NCBI GenBank assembly: GCA_022800935.1
Contig: JAAWRH010000028.1
Coordinates: forward strand, 1 to 54,235
Direction: 5' to 3'
DNA from: Oscillospiraceae bacterium
Lineage (GTDB): Bacteria > Bacillota > Clostridia > Oscillospirales > Ruminococcaceae
Length of the DNA: 54,235 bases
The notes under the pieces were generated by a model. It had not been told where the DNA came from and did no database searches. It worked only from the letters and a program-made list of their open reading frames with translations. Below are positions 42,383 to 51,110 of the stretch, one piece after another; position 1 is the stretch's first letter, and the number at the start of each line of letters is the position of its first letter. Both the position numbers and the translations under genes were made by a program.

Positions 42383-44126
42383 TCGGCTTCTCCGCCTCCT
42401 TTTTTGGGATGCGTATCTCTACCCTTGTGCCCTCGCCGGATACGCTGTCTATGGTGAATTCGCTGTCCTCAAACAGCAGCTTTAACCGTTCCCGGATATT
42501 GGCAAGGCCGATGCCGTTCCCCTTGGATTTTACTGTCCCGTCCCTGACTGCCTGCAAGGTTTCCGGGGACATGCCCGGCCCGCTGTCCTCCACCCTGTAA
42601 AAGATGGAACCCGGTTCTTCCCTGACCGTCACCCGGATGGTGCATTTTTCCAGAGAATCCTCTATCCCATAATAGATGGCGTTCTCCACCAGGGGCTGTA
42701 AAATCATCCTGGGGGTCTGATATTTTTCCAGCTCCCCGGACTTCTCCACAATAAAATCCGCCCGGCTCTGGTAACGGTAGGTTTGGATGGCGATATAGCC
42801 CTCGGTCAGTTCTGCTTCCTCGGCGACGGTGGCAAAGGGCTCGCCGCTCAGGGAAGAACGCAGCAGTTTCCCAAACTCCACAATCAGCCTGCTTACCTCG
42901 TCGTTTTTCTTCCATTTGACCATCCAGTTGATGGTATTCAGGGTGTTGTAGATAAAATGGGGGTTGATCTGGGCGCGGAGCATCCGGTAGCTGGTGTCCT
43001 TAATCAAAAGCTGCTTTTCATAGTTTTCCTGGATCAGCTCCCCGATTTTTTCCAGCATGGTGTCGAATTCCTTTTGGAGCTGGCCGGTTTCGTCGCCGCG
43101 CTCCTCCAGCAGCAGGGATTTCCTTGCCCCCTCAAAGTCGCCGGTTTCCACAATCTTCATTGAGTGGGTCAGGTCGTTCAAAGGCTGGATAACCGTCCTG
43201 ACCAGCCGGTTCGTCACCAGGGCGGAGAACAGGGCGAGGGCTGCCGCCGCGGCTATCTGCGCCAGGCGTATCATCTGGATTACTCCGTATATTTCCGTAT
43301 AGGGGAAAATGTTGACATACATCCAGCCGGTAGGCCGGGAATACAGGTAGCACATAAAATACCGGTGGCTCCCGCTGCGGATAATCCGGTAGCCCTTGTC
43401 CTCCCGGCAGGGCGGCAGCTCCACCCCTTCTATTAAGTCGTCCTGGTAGAGCATCCAGTTGTCGGAATATACATACAGGTTTGCGTGTTCCGCCTCCAGG
43501 CTGTTTATGTTCCTTCGGATTACGTTCTGGATGTCGCAGTTGATGAGCAGCGTCCCCAAGTACCCGAAGCGGGCGTCCTCTTTTTCCAGGATATTCCGCC
43601 CCGCGATAAAATAGGGCCATTTTTCGTCCGGGTCGCGGGTCACGCAGCCGCCCCTGGCGTTTAACAGGGGAGCGGACAGTTCTTCCTTTACTTCTTCCGG
43701 GACATATACCACCTTTCCCATCTGGATAATGTTCGCCCTCCTCCCGTCGTAGAAGGCGACACTCTGGACATTGTTGTTTACGCCGACTTTCCCTGTAATC
43801 AGGCCGCGCATCTCCAGAACCCCCAAAAAATAAGTCGCGTCCCGCTGGGTATCCCGCATTTCCACAAGCTGCTCCTGGACGTCGTCGTCCATTGCGATTT
43901 CCACGCTGAGGTTTTGGATGTCAGCCAGGGAACGGTTTACTCCCTGGATAAAGTAGTCAAGCTCCTGTATAGATTTTTCATACAGTTTTTCATCATATAC
44001 TGTAAAGCAAATTTGCAGGACTGCCTGGGAAGTAACACAGAAAACAACCAGGATTATGATAAACACGGCTGTCATCTTATTGGACAGGGGCATATCCATA
44101 TATTTCTGCCTCAGCTTATTCCACAT
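42375..44126 (-). CDS. YesM-type sensor histidine kinase of the glycan locus
   Basis: A 583-residue protein read from ATG 44126, with GGAGG about 11 nt upstream; the open frame to 44219 lies in the hairpin region. It has a membrane helix near the start (MTAVFIIILVVFCVTSQAVLQ), an extracellular Cache-like sensor of about 230 residues, a second helix (AAAAALALFSALVTNRL), HAMP, then His_kinase with LRAQINPHFIYNTLNTINWM (phosphoacceptor His) and HATPase_c (DSGPGM, GNGIGLANIRERL). It probably senses a sugar or a ligand-loaded binding protein and phosphorylates the YesN-type partner. Confidence 0.92.
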   Translation of the reverse strand: MWNKLRQKYMDMPLSNKMTAVFIIILVVFCVTSQAVLQICFTVYDEKLYEKSIQELDYFIQGVNRSLADIQNLSVEIAMDDDVQEQLVEMRDTQRDATYFLGVLEMRGLITGKVGVNNNVQSVAFYDGRRANIIQMGKVVYVPEEVKEELSAPLLNARGGCVTRDPDEKWPYFIAGRNILEKEDARFGYLGTLLINCDIQNVIRRNINSLEAEHANLYVYSDNWMLYQDDLIEGVELPPCREDKGYRIIRSGSHRYFMCYLYSRPTGWMYVNIFPYTEIYGVIQMIRLAQIAAAAALALFSALVTNRLVRTVIQPLNDLTHSMKIVETGDFEGARKSLLLEERGDETGQLQKEFDTMLEKIGELIQENYEKQLLIKDTSYRMLRAQINPHFIYNTLNTINWMVKWKKNDEVSRLIVEFGKLLRSSLSGEPFATVAEEAELTEGYIAIQTYRYQSRADFIVEKSGELEKYQTPRMILQPLVENAIYYGIEDSLEKCTIRVTVREEPGSIFYRVEDSGPGMSPETLQAVRDGTVKSKGNGIGLANIRERLKLLFEDSEFTIDSVSGEGTRVEIRIPKKEAEKPNV

Positions 44127-44207
44127 AAAATTCCGCACCTCCTGTTTTTTCGGATAATCCTGTTCTATTGTACCATATCTTTTGCGCCGCCGCTGCACAG
44201 AACAGAA

Positions 44208-44243
44208 GAACTGCCGCAAAATGCGTGCATTTTGCGGCAGTTC
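44208..44243 (-). terminator. 16-bp perfect hairpin between the ABC genes and yesM
   Basis: GAACTGCCGCAAAATG (44208-44223) pairs perfectly with its complement at 44228-44243 around a 4-nt CGTG loop. On the minus strand TTCTGTTCTG follows, a modest U-tract. It probably ends or reduces transcription after the binding-protein gene, separating importer from regulator transcripts. Confidence 0.6.
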
Positions 44244-44312
44244 CGAATGTTTTCAGGCGCAGGAACAACTTTTGCAGCGCACCCCTTTATGTTTCTGTAT
44301 GGTTCGGTAAAA

Positions 44313-45977
44313 TTATTCCAGGGTCATAGTGTCAAGGGCAGCCTGGTAGGTTGCGATATATTCGCTGACCCTCATGCCGTCGAACATGGAGACAAAGGCG
44401 TTCCAGGAATCATCGGTGACACCCTCTGTAATAAAGGCCGCCATTTTTTCCTTTACAGCGTTTTTGATGTCGGTTTCAATTAGGGAATTCGCCTGCCGCT
44501 GCTCGGAGGTCAGGGGCGCTAAGTCAAGGTAATTGTTGGAATATTTCTGCATCAGACCCGCATCCTCGTAGATATGGCAGTATTGGGTCTTTTCAATCCT
44601 CTGTTCCGGCCAGTCAAAAACAGAATCAATGTATTTGCCGGGGCCGAAGAACAGGCAGTTGCAGTCCAGGAAGTTCTTCACGTCGATGTCGCCCATCATC
44701 AGGGTTTGAACCTTGCCTTGGTCATTGTATTTCCAGCCGGTGCCGTCTGTGGCATCCTTTTCGCCGTAGTACAGGGAGTACATGGTTTCCGTTTCCATCA
44801 TGGCATCCAGCAGGCGGAGGGTCTGGGGGACATACTGGTTGGAAACAGTAATGAATGCGCCTTTCCTTGCCATTTCAATGGTACGGTAGAAGGATGTGCC
44901 TGCTTCCGGTGTGTACAAGGTGCAGGTTTTAGCAACGCCGTCATCCCATCCCATTGCTTTCAGACGCCAGGCAGGGAAGAAGCCCGCGTTGCCTTCTTTC
45001 AGCTTGGATTCAACCGTGTTCGCGTCCTGGGAAATCATCTCAGGGTCTAAAAGTTCCTCGGTATAGCAGGTATGGAGCCATTCCATGCACTCGCGGAAGC
45101 CCTGCTGGACAGGGGTAAACTGAACCTGTTTGTTATCGTCAATATGGATCCATTTCCCGGTAGCGGGCAGCCCGAACATCGGGAGCATATAGGCGACGCT
45201 GTAATAACTGCTGTCCAAACCGATTTCCAGGGGGACTTCATTATTGGGATTGCCGTCGCCGTCGGCGTCCTGTGCCTTGAAGGCGCGGAACACGTCCAGC
45301 AGTTCCGCTTTGTTTTTCGGCATGGTCAGGCCCAGGCGGGTCATCCAGTCTTGGTTGATAAAGTAATGGGCGTCGGTGTTGATATACTGCCCTACCATAT
45401 AGCCGACAGAATACTTGTTGCCGTCGGAAGCGATAAGGGAAACGCAGGGGTCGGAATCCTCAGCCGCCCGGCGTTCGGTGTAGGTAGGCATATATTTGCT
45501 GGTCAGGTCGTCGTTGAGGGGGATAAGGAGTTTTTGGGTAACGCCGTATTCCTCCTGGTCCACGGTTGTATTAGGGGATACGATGAGGTCGGGATAGTCG
45601 CCGGAAGCGAACATCAGGTTCAGCTTGGTGTTCCAATCGTTGCCCTTGATCATGTCCCATTCCATCTTGATTCCGGTCTGTTCCTCCAGCCGCTGGATGG
45701 CGGGCATTTCGGAGGGGGCGGTCAGGGAATCCACGTCCCGAATGCCCTGCATGATTTTCAGGGTAATCGGCTCGTTGACAATGGGGAAGCCTGTTTCGTT
45801 GAAGTTTTCAGCGGAAGACGCGCTCCCGCCGCCTGTGGAGGAAGAATCCGCCTTGGAGGGGGCGGCGCTCCCGCCGGCGCTGCCGGATGAACTCTGGGAA
45901 GGGGAACTCTGGCACCCTGCCATGACGGACGCCGCCATAGCCGCAGCCAAAACAACAGCTAAAGATTTCTTTTTCAT
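44313..45977 (-). CDS. Extracellular sugar-binding lipoprotein of an ABC importer (LplA-like)
   Basis: A 554-residue protein. It has a lipoprotein signal peptide ending in MAGC (Cys22), followed by a Ser/Gly-rich spacer. The body fits the large family 1 binding proteins paired with LplB/YtcP permeases (length about 500-560), with the EF-hand-like DADGDGNPNNE loop seen in this family. It is anchored outside the membrane and delivers oligosaccharides to the two permeases encoded upstream. AGGAGG precedes the ATG. The ATPase is not encoded here; a shared MsmK-type ATPase elsewhere is the usual arrangement. Confidence 0.92.
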   Translation of the reverse strand: MKKKSLAVVLAAAMAASVMAGCQSSPSQSSSGSAGGSAAPSKADSSSTGGGSASSAENFNETGFPIVNEPITLKIMQGIRDVDSLTAPSEMPAIQRLEEQTGIKMEWDMIKGNDWNTKLNLMFASGDYPDLIVSPNTTVDQEEYGVTQKLLIPLNDDLTSKYMPTYTERRAAEDSDPCVSLIASDGNKYSVGYMVGQYINTDAHYFINQDWMTRLGLTMPKNKAELLDVFRAFKAQDADGDGNPNNEVPLEIGLDSSYYSVAYMLPMFGLPATGKWIHIDDNKQVQFTPVQQGFRECMEWLHTCYTEELLDPEMISQDANTVESKLKEGNAGFFPAWRLKAMGWDDGVAKTCTLYTPEAGTSFYRTIEMARKGAFITVSNQYVPQTLRLLDAMMETETMYSLYYGEKDATDGTGWKYNDQGKVQTLMMGDIDVKNFLDCNCLFFGPGKYIDSVFDWPEQRIEKTQYCHIYEDAGLMQKYSNNYLDLAPLTSEQRQANSLIETDIKNAVKEKMAAFITEGVTDDSWNAFVSMFDGMRVSEYIATYQAALDTMTLE

Positions 45978-46030
45978 AATAATCCTCCTGAATGGTCTGG
46001 GTTTGTGGGTATGTATGTATGTTAGATTGA

Positions 46031-46969
46031 TCAGCCTTTGAGCGAACCAATCATAACGCCTTTTTCAAAATATTTCTGCATGAAGGCATACAGGATTACC
46101 ACCGGGCCTGTGGCTACAACGATGATGCAGTATTTGGCGACCTGCGCGACCTTTGTTGCCTCCACCATGGATTCCACGTTGTCCATCATTGACATCATGT
46201 AATCGCCGGATTTGTCCACCTGGAGGGTGGCGAGGATCTCCCGCAGGATGGTTTGCAGGGGGTAGAGGTTCCTGTCGCGGAGGTACACCAGCCCGGTAAA
46301 GTAGTCGTTCCACTTGCTCACGCCATAGTAAACCGCCAGCACCGCGATAATCGTCTTGCTCAGCGGGAGGACGATTTTAAAGAAATAGGAGAAGTGGGAC
46401 GCGCCGTCAATCATGGAGGCTTCATAAAGGGAATGGGGGATGCTGGTCTGGATGAAGGTCCTTGCCACCATCATATTCCAGACGCTGACGCTGCCCATGA
46501 GGACAATAACCCAAGGGGTGTTGTACAGGCCGATGTCCCGCATGGTAAGGAAAGTTGGAATCAAGCCGCCGCCAAAGAACATGGTAAAGATGAAGAACAG
46601 GTTAAACAGGGCTTTCCCCTTAAACTTGGGGCGGGACAGCACATAGGCAGCCAGCAGGGTGACGAAAATGCTGATGATAACGCTGGCAAAGGTGTACATG
46701 ATAGAGTTGCCGTAGGAGCGGAGCAGCTCCCTGTACTTAAAGACTGCCTCATAACCCCTGAAGGAAATGCCTACCGGGTGCCAGACAACCTCGCCCCGGA
46801 TAATGGCGTCTGGGTCGGAAACAGAGGCGATGATTACCAGGTACAGGGGGTAGAGGATCATAAACATAATGACAATCCATAAGACAGTATTGACAATATG
46901 GAATACCTGATCGCTTTTGCTGATTCTTTTTTTGCTTTTTCTGACAGCCATACCCGCAGAAGCCGACAT
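46031..46969 (-). CDS. ABC sugar importer permease (YtcP/LplC type)
   Basis: A 312-residue membrane protein with six predicted helices. VFHIVNTVLWIVIMFMILYPLYLVIIASVSDP is the usual start of LplC/YtcP permeases, and the EAA loop that docks with the ATPase is SLYEASMIDGASHFSYFFKIVLPLS. The C-terminus ends FEKGVMIGSLKG, also typical. GGGAG lies before the ATG; a second in-frame ATG occurs at codon 7. It works with the neighbouring permease as a heterodimer. Confidence 0.93.
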   Translation of the reverse strand: MSASAGMAVRKSKKRISKSDQVFHIVNTVLWIVIMFMILYPLYLVIIASVSDPDAIIRGEVVWHPVGISFRGYEAVFKYRELLRSYGNSIMYTFASVIISIFVTLLAAYVLSRPKFKGKALFNLFFIFTMFFGGGLIPTFLTMRDIGLYNTPWVIVLMGSVSVWNMMVARTFIQTSIPHSLYEASMIDGASHFSYFFKIVLPLSKTIIAVLAVYYGVSKWNDYFTGLVYLRDRNLYPLQTILREILATLQVDKSGDYMMSMMDNVESMVEATKVAQVAKYCIIVVATGPVVILYAFMQKYFEKGVMIGSLKG

Positions 46970-46990
46970 AAATTTTCTCTCCCTTCCCTG

Positions 46991-47944
46991 TTAAAACAGC
47001 CCCACATCGGTGGCTTTTTTGGATATTTTATTGACGGAGATAATCAGGATAAAGTTGATAATATTGATAAACAGCCCGATTGCCGCCGTATAGGAGAACT
47101 GGGCGTTTCCAAGCCCCACATTGTAAACGTAAACGCCAATGATGTCGGATTTGGGGATGTTGCCCGCGGTCTGCATGACAAGGGCTTTTTCAGTGTTGCT
47201 GTTGAGGAGCTTGCCGCAGTCGAGAACCAGAACCATCATAATGGTGGGCAGGATGCTGGGCAGGTCAATATAGCGGATTTTCTGCCAGATGCTCGCCCCG
47301 TCGATTTCAGCGGCCTCATACAATGCCTGGTCGATACCGGAGAGGGCCGCGATATAGAGGATGGTACTGTATCCCGCGCCCTGCCAGATGCTTGAAATAA
47401 TATAGATGGGCCGGAAAGCTGACGCGCTGGACATATAGTCGATAGCCCGCAGCCCGAACCATTGGCGGACCGTATTGAAGATGCCGCTTGTGGGGGAAAG
47501 GAATATGTACAGCATACCGGCGAGGACAACCGTTGAAATAAAGTAGGGTACATAGATGGTTGTCTGGATGCCCCTCTTGATGCGGTCATTCTTAATCTGG
47601 TTCAGCATGATTGCCATAATAACAGGGATGGGGAAGCCTATTAACAGGTTTTCAATGTTCAGGATTAAAGTATTGGCTAACAGGCGGGTGAAGTAATACG
47701 CATTAAAGAACGCTTTGAAATGCTTCAGCCCGACCCATTCGCTGCCGGTGATGCCAGAGACCGCTTTATAATCTTTAAAGGCAATCTGTATTCCATACAT
47801 TGGCATATAGTGGAAGATGATGAAATATGCCACTGCCGGGAGAATCATAATATAAAGCTGCCAGTTATCTTTCAGGTAGCTTTTTGCCCGCTGGGAAGCG
47901 GACGTACTGGGTTTTTGGGTTTGTACCGCTGCCGCGCTTTTCAT
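46991..47944 (-). CDS. ABC sugar importer permease (LplB/YteP type)
   Basis: A 317-residue membrane protein from ATG 47944, with GAGGAGG 6 nt upstream. DNWQLYIMILPAVAYFIIFHYMPMYGIQIAFKDY is the N-terminal signature of LplB/YteP permeases, and the EAA loop is ALYEAAEIDGASIWQKIRYIDLPSI. Six membrane helices are expected. It is the first gene of the glycan-utilisation locus, with an AT-rich promoter region carrying a good -10 box but no clear -35, as expected for an activator-dependent promoter. Confidence 0.93.
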   Translation of the reverse strand: MKSAAAVQTQKPSTSASQRAKSYLKDNWQLYIMILPAVAYFIIFHYMPMYGIQIAFKDYKAVSGITGSEWVGLKHFKAFFNAYYFTRLLANTLILNIENLLIGFPIPVIMAIMLNQIKNDRIKRGIQTTIYVPYFISTVVLAGMLYIFLSPTSGIFNTVRQWFGLRAIDYMSSASAFRPIYIISSIWQGAGYSTILYIAALSGIDQALYEAAEIDGASIWQKIRYIDLPSILPTIMMVLVLDCGKLLNSNTEKALVMQTAGNIPKSDIIGVYVYNVGLGNAQFSYTAAIGLFINIINFILIISVNKISKKATDVGLF

Positions 47945-47990
47945 AAATAACCTCCTCTTTTTTTCTTCACAAAGGAATGTTTCTGTATTT

Positions 47991-47996
47991 ATTATA
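47991..47996 (-). promoter_or_regulatory. -10 box of the importer operon promoter
   Basis: TATAAT on the minus strand, 47 nt before the first permease ATG. The position 17 bp further upstream reads ATGGAT, far from TTGACA, so activation by the YesN-type regulator is plausible. Confidence 0.5.
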
Positions 47997-48133
47997 CAAA
48001 AATTTAATTTTTCATCCATGGAGTTATCCGAAAAGCAGGTTGTAAATTTCCGACTTTTTTGGGAAAGGGAGAGTTAGCCGTTCTGAAGGAATTCCACAAT
48101 GTGTTTTTTTTCAAACGTATATTTCCCTGGCAT

Positions 48134-48190
48134 AAAATATCCCCTAAGTAGATTTTGGCTGTTTGCCTGGTCTACTTAGGGGGGTATTTT
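48134..48190. terminator. Long inverted repeat (terminator-like or small mobile-element remnant)
   Basis: The segment 48134-48152 pairs with 48171-48190 over about 19 bp (core CCCCTAAGTAGA/TCTACTTAGGGG, then AAAATA/TATTTT after a bulge) around an 18-nt loop. T-rich sequence follows on both strands, so it would work as a bidirectional terminator. It lies in a 470-bp gene-free stretch (47945-48414) next to a deletion scar, so a MITE-like origin is also possible. Confidence 0.55.
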
Positions 48191-48380
48191 ATTGCTTTAT
48201 GGTGCACGCCAAAATAGCTATAACCGAATGAAACAATTTTTTCAAAGGCAATCTCTGCCCTATTTTTGGAGGTTTATCGTCCGCCTTGCTTTGCTGGATA
48301 AAAAGGATAGAGCAGCTTTGGCATAGCTGCCCCGTCTATGCTTTTTGAGCGGGTTAGCCCTTGTTAAACATAGAATATCA

Positions 48381-48405
48381 GGTATCGGGTATTGGGTATT
48401 GGGTA
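48381..48405. repeat. Short tandem repeat of GGGTATT
   Basis: About three and a half copies of a 7-bp unit just past the end of the LysR fragment. No function is apparent; such tracts can slip during replication. Confidence 0.6.
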
Positions 48406-48414
48406 GAGGCAAAA

Positions 48415-48810
48415 TTATTGTAATACCCGCCGTGTAATGTCAATAAAATCCCGCGCATACTCCGTCAGGCAGTAGTTTTTTCGATAGGCAAGCACCAACT
48501 GATTGACAAGAGGCGTCTCTCCAACGGAAAAAGCACATAAATCCCAGGTAGAAGCCGCATACTGCACATATGTCGCCGGGGCAAAGCAAACGCCCAGGCC
48601 CTGTATGGCCAGCTGGATACAAAGCAGGCTGCTCCGGCTGCGGAAGCTGATGGGCGGCTGAATGTGACATTGCTCAAACAGCTGGGCGGCCGTGCGCCCC
48701 GTATTCTGGTCCGGGAAGTGCAGGATAAACGGATTGTCCGCAAACAGCCGCAGGTCAATCCATGGGCGGCTGCAGCCCTCCCGGTGGATTCCGCTGGGGG
48801 CCAACCATAC
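48415..48810 (-). pseudogene. LysR-type regulator, C-terminal fragment
   Basis: The frame from the stop at 48415 up to about 48810 encodes the last 130 or so residues of a LysR effector-binding domain (WIDLRLFADNPFILHFPDQNTG, RSRSSLLCIQLAIQGLGVCFAPATY, LVLAYRKNYCLTEYARDFIDITR). The helix-turn-helix and the first half of the effector domain are missing. Beyond 48810 the same frame is only antisense of the permease gene. It cannot bind DNA as it stands. Confidence 0.82.
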
Positions 48811-48814
48811 GACG

Positions 48815-50068
48815 GTGCAGAGAGAACTGGTTGCCGGGATTACCACCTTTGTCACCATGGCGTATGTGCTGGCCACCGTTCCCAACATACTGGGAAACGC
48901 GGGGTTTGATAAGCATGTTATGCTGACGGCCATGGTTCTGCTGATTATCCTGACCTCCTGCGCCATGGCGCTGTATACCAACCGCCCCTTTGCCCTGGCT
49001 CCGGGGCTTGGAAGCGTCGGCATTGTCGCCTCTATGGTCACAAACGAGGGAATTCCTCCCCGGATTGCGGCGGGCGTCATCTTCTGGAGCGGGATTCTGT
49101 TTATTCTGATCTCCTTTTTGGGGCTGCGGGAAGCGGTGGTCCGGGTGATACCCGCCAGCCTCAAGCACGCGGTGAGCGCGGGGATAGGCCTGTTCATCGC
49201 CCTGCTGGGGGCGAAAAGCTGCGGATTGATTGTCGCTGTGGAAGCGAAGAACAACCTGGCGTTTGGCAATCTGACCTCCCCGCAGGTAATTGTCTGCGTG
49301 ATAGGCTTTCTGATTCTGCTGGTGATGAAGAGCCGCAGGGTTCCGGGGGATATGATTCTGACAATCGTCCTGACCACCTTGATCGGAATTCCCTTCGGCG
49401 TGACCAAGCTTCCCGGCCAAATCTTTTCCATGCCTGCCGGACTGGGGGAGCAGTTTCTGAATATCGACCTTTTGGGTTCTCTAAGGTTCGCCTATCTGCC
49501 CTTTCTCATTGCGCTGTTTGTCCCCGATTTCTTCTCCACCTTCGGCACTGTGCTGGGGGTGGGCGCAAAGGCCGGATATCTGGATGAGGACGGCAACCTG
49601 CCGGGCATCGACAGGTGCTTTAAGGTAGACGCGGTTGCGACAAGCTTCGGCGCGCTGTTCGGCATACCGAGCATGACCACCTATCTGGAGTCCTCCGCCG
49701 GTGTTGAGGCCGGGGGCAAGACGGGTCTGACCGTTGTTTTCACCAGCGCCTGCTTTTCCCTTGCCCTGTTTGCGGCGCCGCTGGCGCTTATTATCCCCTC
49801 CGCGGCCACCGCCCCGGTGCTGATTTTTATCGGCATCAGTATGCTCAGCAGTATGCGCAAGATTAACTATGAGGACATGACCGAATACCTGCCCGCCTTT
49901 CTCTGTATTACCTTTACGATTTTTGCCAACAATATAGCAAACGGCATCAGCGTGGCGCTGCCCGCCTACCTCATTTTAAAGCTGGTGGCAGGGAAGCGGA
50001 AGGAGATTTCACCGGTTATGCTGGTCCTTGTCTGCGTCTGCTTGCTGTACTTTCTTACATTAGTATAA
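48815..50068 (+). CDS. NCS2-family nucleobase permease lacking its N-terminus
   Basis: A xanthine/uracil/adenine-type (AzgA-like) permease. Recognisable sequence begins at TTVQRELVAGITTFVTMAYVLATVP and continues through LAPGLGSVGIVASM, DFFSTFGTVLGVG and the C-terminal helices to 50068. Members normally have 10-20 residues before this point (FFKLKERGTTV...). Here the DNA upstream is the LysR fragment in antisense, so the native start and promoter are gone. GTG at 48815 is an in-frame possible start; the frame is also open to an ATG at 48692 that would add foreign residues. The membrane core is intact, so activity is conceivable if translation starts. Confidence 0.75.
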   Translation: MQRELVAGITTFVTMAYVLATVPNILGNAGFDKHVMLTAMVLLIILTSCAMALYTNRPFALAPGLGSVGIVASMVTNEGIPPRIAAGVIFWSGILFILISFLGLREAVVRVIPASLKHAVSAGIGLFIALLGAKSCGLIVAVEAKNNLAFGNLTSPQVIVCVIGFLILLVMKSRRVPGDMILTIVLTTLIGIPFGVTKLPGQIFSMPAGLGEQFLNIDLLGSLRFAYLPFLIALFVPDFFSTFGTVLGVGAKAGYLDEDGNLPGIDRCFKVDAVATSFGALFGIPSMTTYLESSAGVEAGGKTGLTVVFTSACFSLALFAAPLALIIPSAATAPVLIFIGISMLSSMRKINYEDMTEYLPAFLCITFTIFANNIANGISVALPAYLILKLVAGKRKEISPVMLVLVCVCLLYFLTLV

Positions 50069-50160
50069 CGAAAATTGCGCCGAAAGTCAAACCACCGTCC
50101 AAAGCGGTACACACAAAAGTGAACCGCTGAATCAATAAAAAATTTTTTGGGGGAATTACT

Positions 50161-51081
50161 ATGGATAAGAGACCCATTATCATCGACACAGACCCTGGCA
50201 TCGACGATGCCCTCGCCATTGCCATAGCCCTGTTCTCCGAGGAACTGGATGTCCGGCTGATTACCACCGTCGCGGGGAATGTTTCCCTGGAAAACGTCAC
50301 CTTCAATATCCTTCGCCTGCTTCACTTCTTCGGGAAGGATGTGCCGGTTGCCAAGGGGGCGCAGCTTCCGCTGCTCACCGAGTTTGTGGACGCGTCCAAT
50401 GTCCATGGCAAAACAGGTATGGAAGGCTATGAGTTTCCGGAACCTAAAAACGAGCTGCTGCTTCCCGACCATGCGGTCAACGCCATGCGCCGTGTGATAC
50501 TGGAAAGCCCGGAGCCGGTGACGCTGGTCCCCATTGCGCCGCTGACCAACATCGCGCTGCTGCTGGCCCTTTATCCGGAAGTAAAGGCGAATATCCGGGA
50601 AATCGTGATGATGGGCGGCTCGGCCTCCCGCGGCAACAAGGGGGTCATGTCGGAATTCAACGTCGCCACCGACCCGGAGGCGGCGCAGATGGTCTTCCAG
50701 AGCGGCCTGCCCATTGTCATGGCCGGGCTGGATGTGGGGCTCAAGGCGCTGGTCTATCCGGAGGACAGCGAAGAAATCCGGCAGATGGGCAGGGTTGGCG
50801 ATATGGCCTATCAGCTGTTCAAGCGTTACCGGGGCGGAAGCTTTAAAACCGGTCTCAAGATGTACGACAGCTGCGCGGTTGCGTACCTGCTCAATCCCGA
50901 ACTGTTTGAGGCAGTGGAGACCTACGTGGGTGTGGAGCTCCACGGCTCCATGACGACAGGATGCACCGTAGTTGATTTGAAGGGGTACCTTCACCGGAAG
51001 CCTAATGCCCGCGTACTGACAGACATCGACAGCCTGAAATTCCGCGAATGGTTTAAACAGGCCATAGGCAAGTGTATTTAA
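50161..51081 (+). CDS. Ribonucleoside hydrolase (RihC/IunH family)
   Basis: A 306-residue nucleoside hydrolase. The Ca2+-binding motif is IIDTDPGIDDALAIA (about 7-21); other active-site parts are VAGNVSLENVTFN, APLTNIALLLALYP, EIVMMGGS, SEFNVATDPEAA and MYDSCAVAYLLNPELF with the late active-site Asp. The family splits ribonucleosides to base and ribose. GGGGG lies about 6 nt before the ATG. It stands between the truncated nucleobase permease and a DcuC-family carrier, with ribokinase after that, forming a nucleoside-salvage set. Confidence 0.93.
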   Translation: MDKRPIIIDTDPGIDDALAIAIALFSEELDVRLITTVAGNVSLENVTFNILRLLHFFGKDVPVAKGAQLPLLTEFVDASNVHGKTGMEGYEFPEPKNELLLPDHAVNAMRRVILESPEPVTLVPIAPLTNIALLLALYPEVKANIREIVMMGGSASRGNKGVMSEFNVATDPEAAQMVFQSGLPIVMAGLDVGLKALVYPEDSEEIRQMGRVGDMAYQLFKRYRGGSFKTGLKMYDSCAVAYLLNPELFEAVETYVGVELHGSMTTGCTVVDLKGYLHRKPNARVLTDIDSLKFREWFKQAIGKCI

Positions 51082-51110
51082 CGGTTCATTGAGGAAGGAG
51101 CGAAAACAAA

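Noticed and set aside
48811-49431. Extension of the LysR reading frame on the minus strand
   Set aside because: Beyond 48810 it is antisense to the clearly coding NCS2 permease and loses all LysR similarity.
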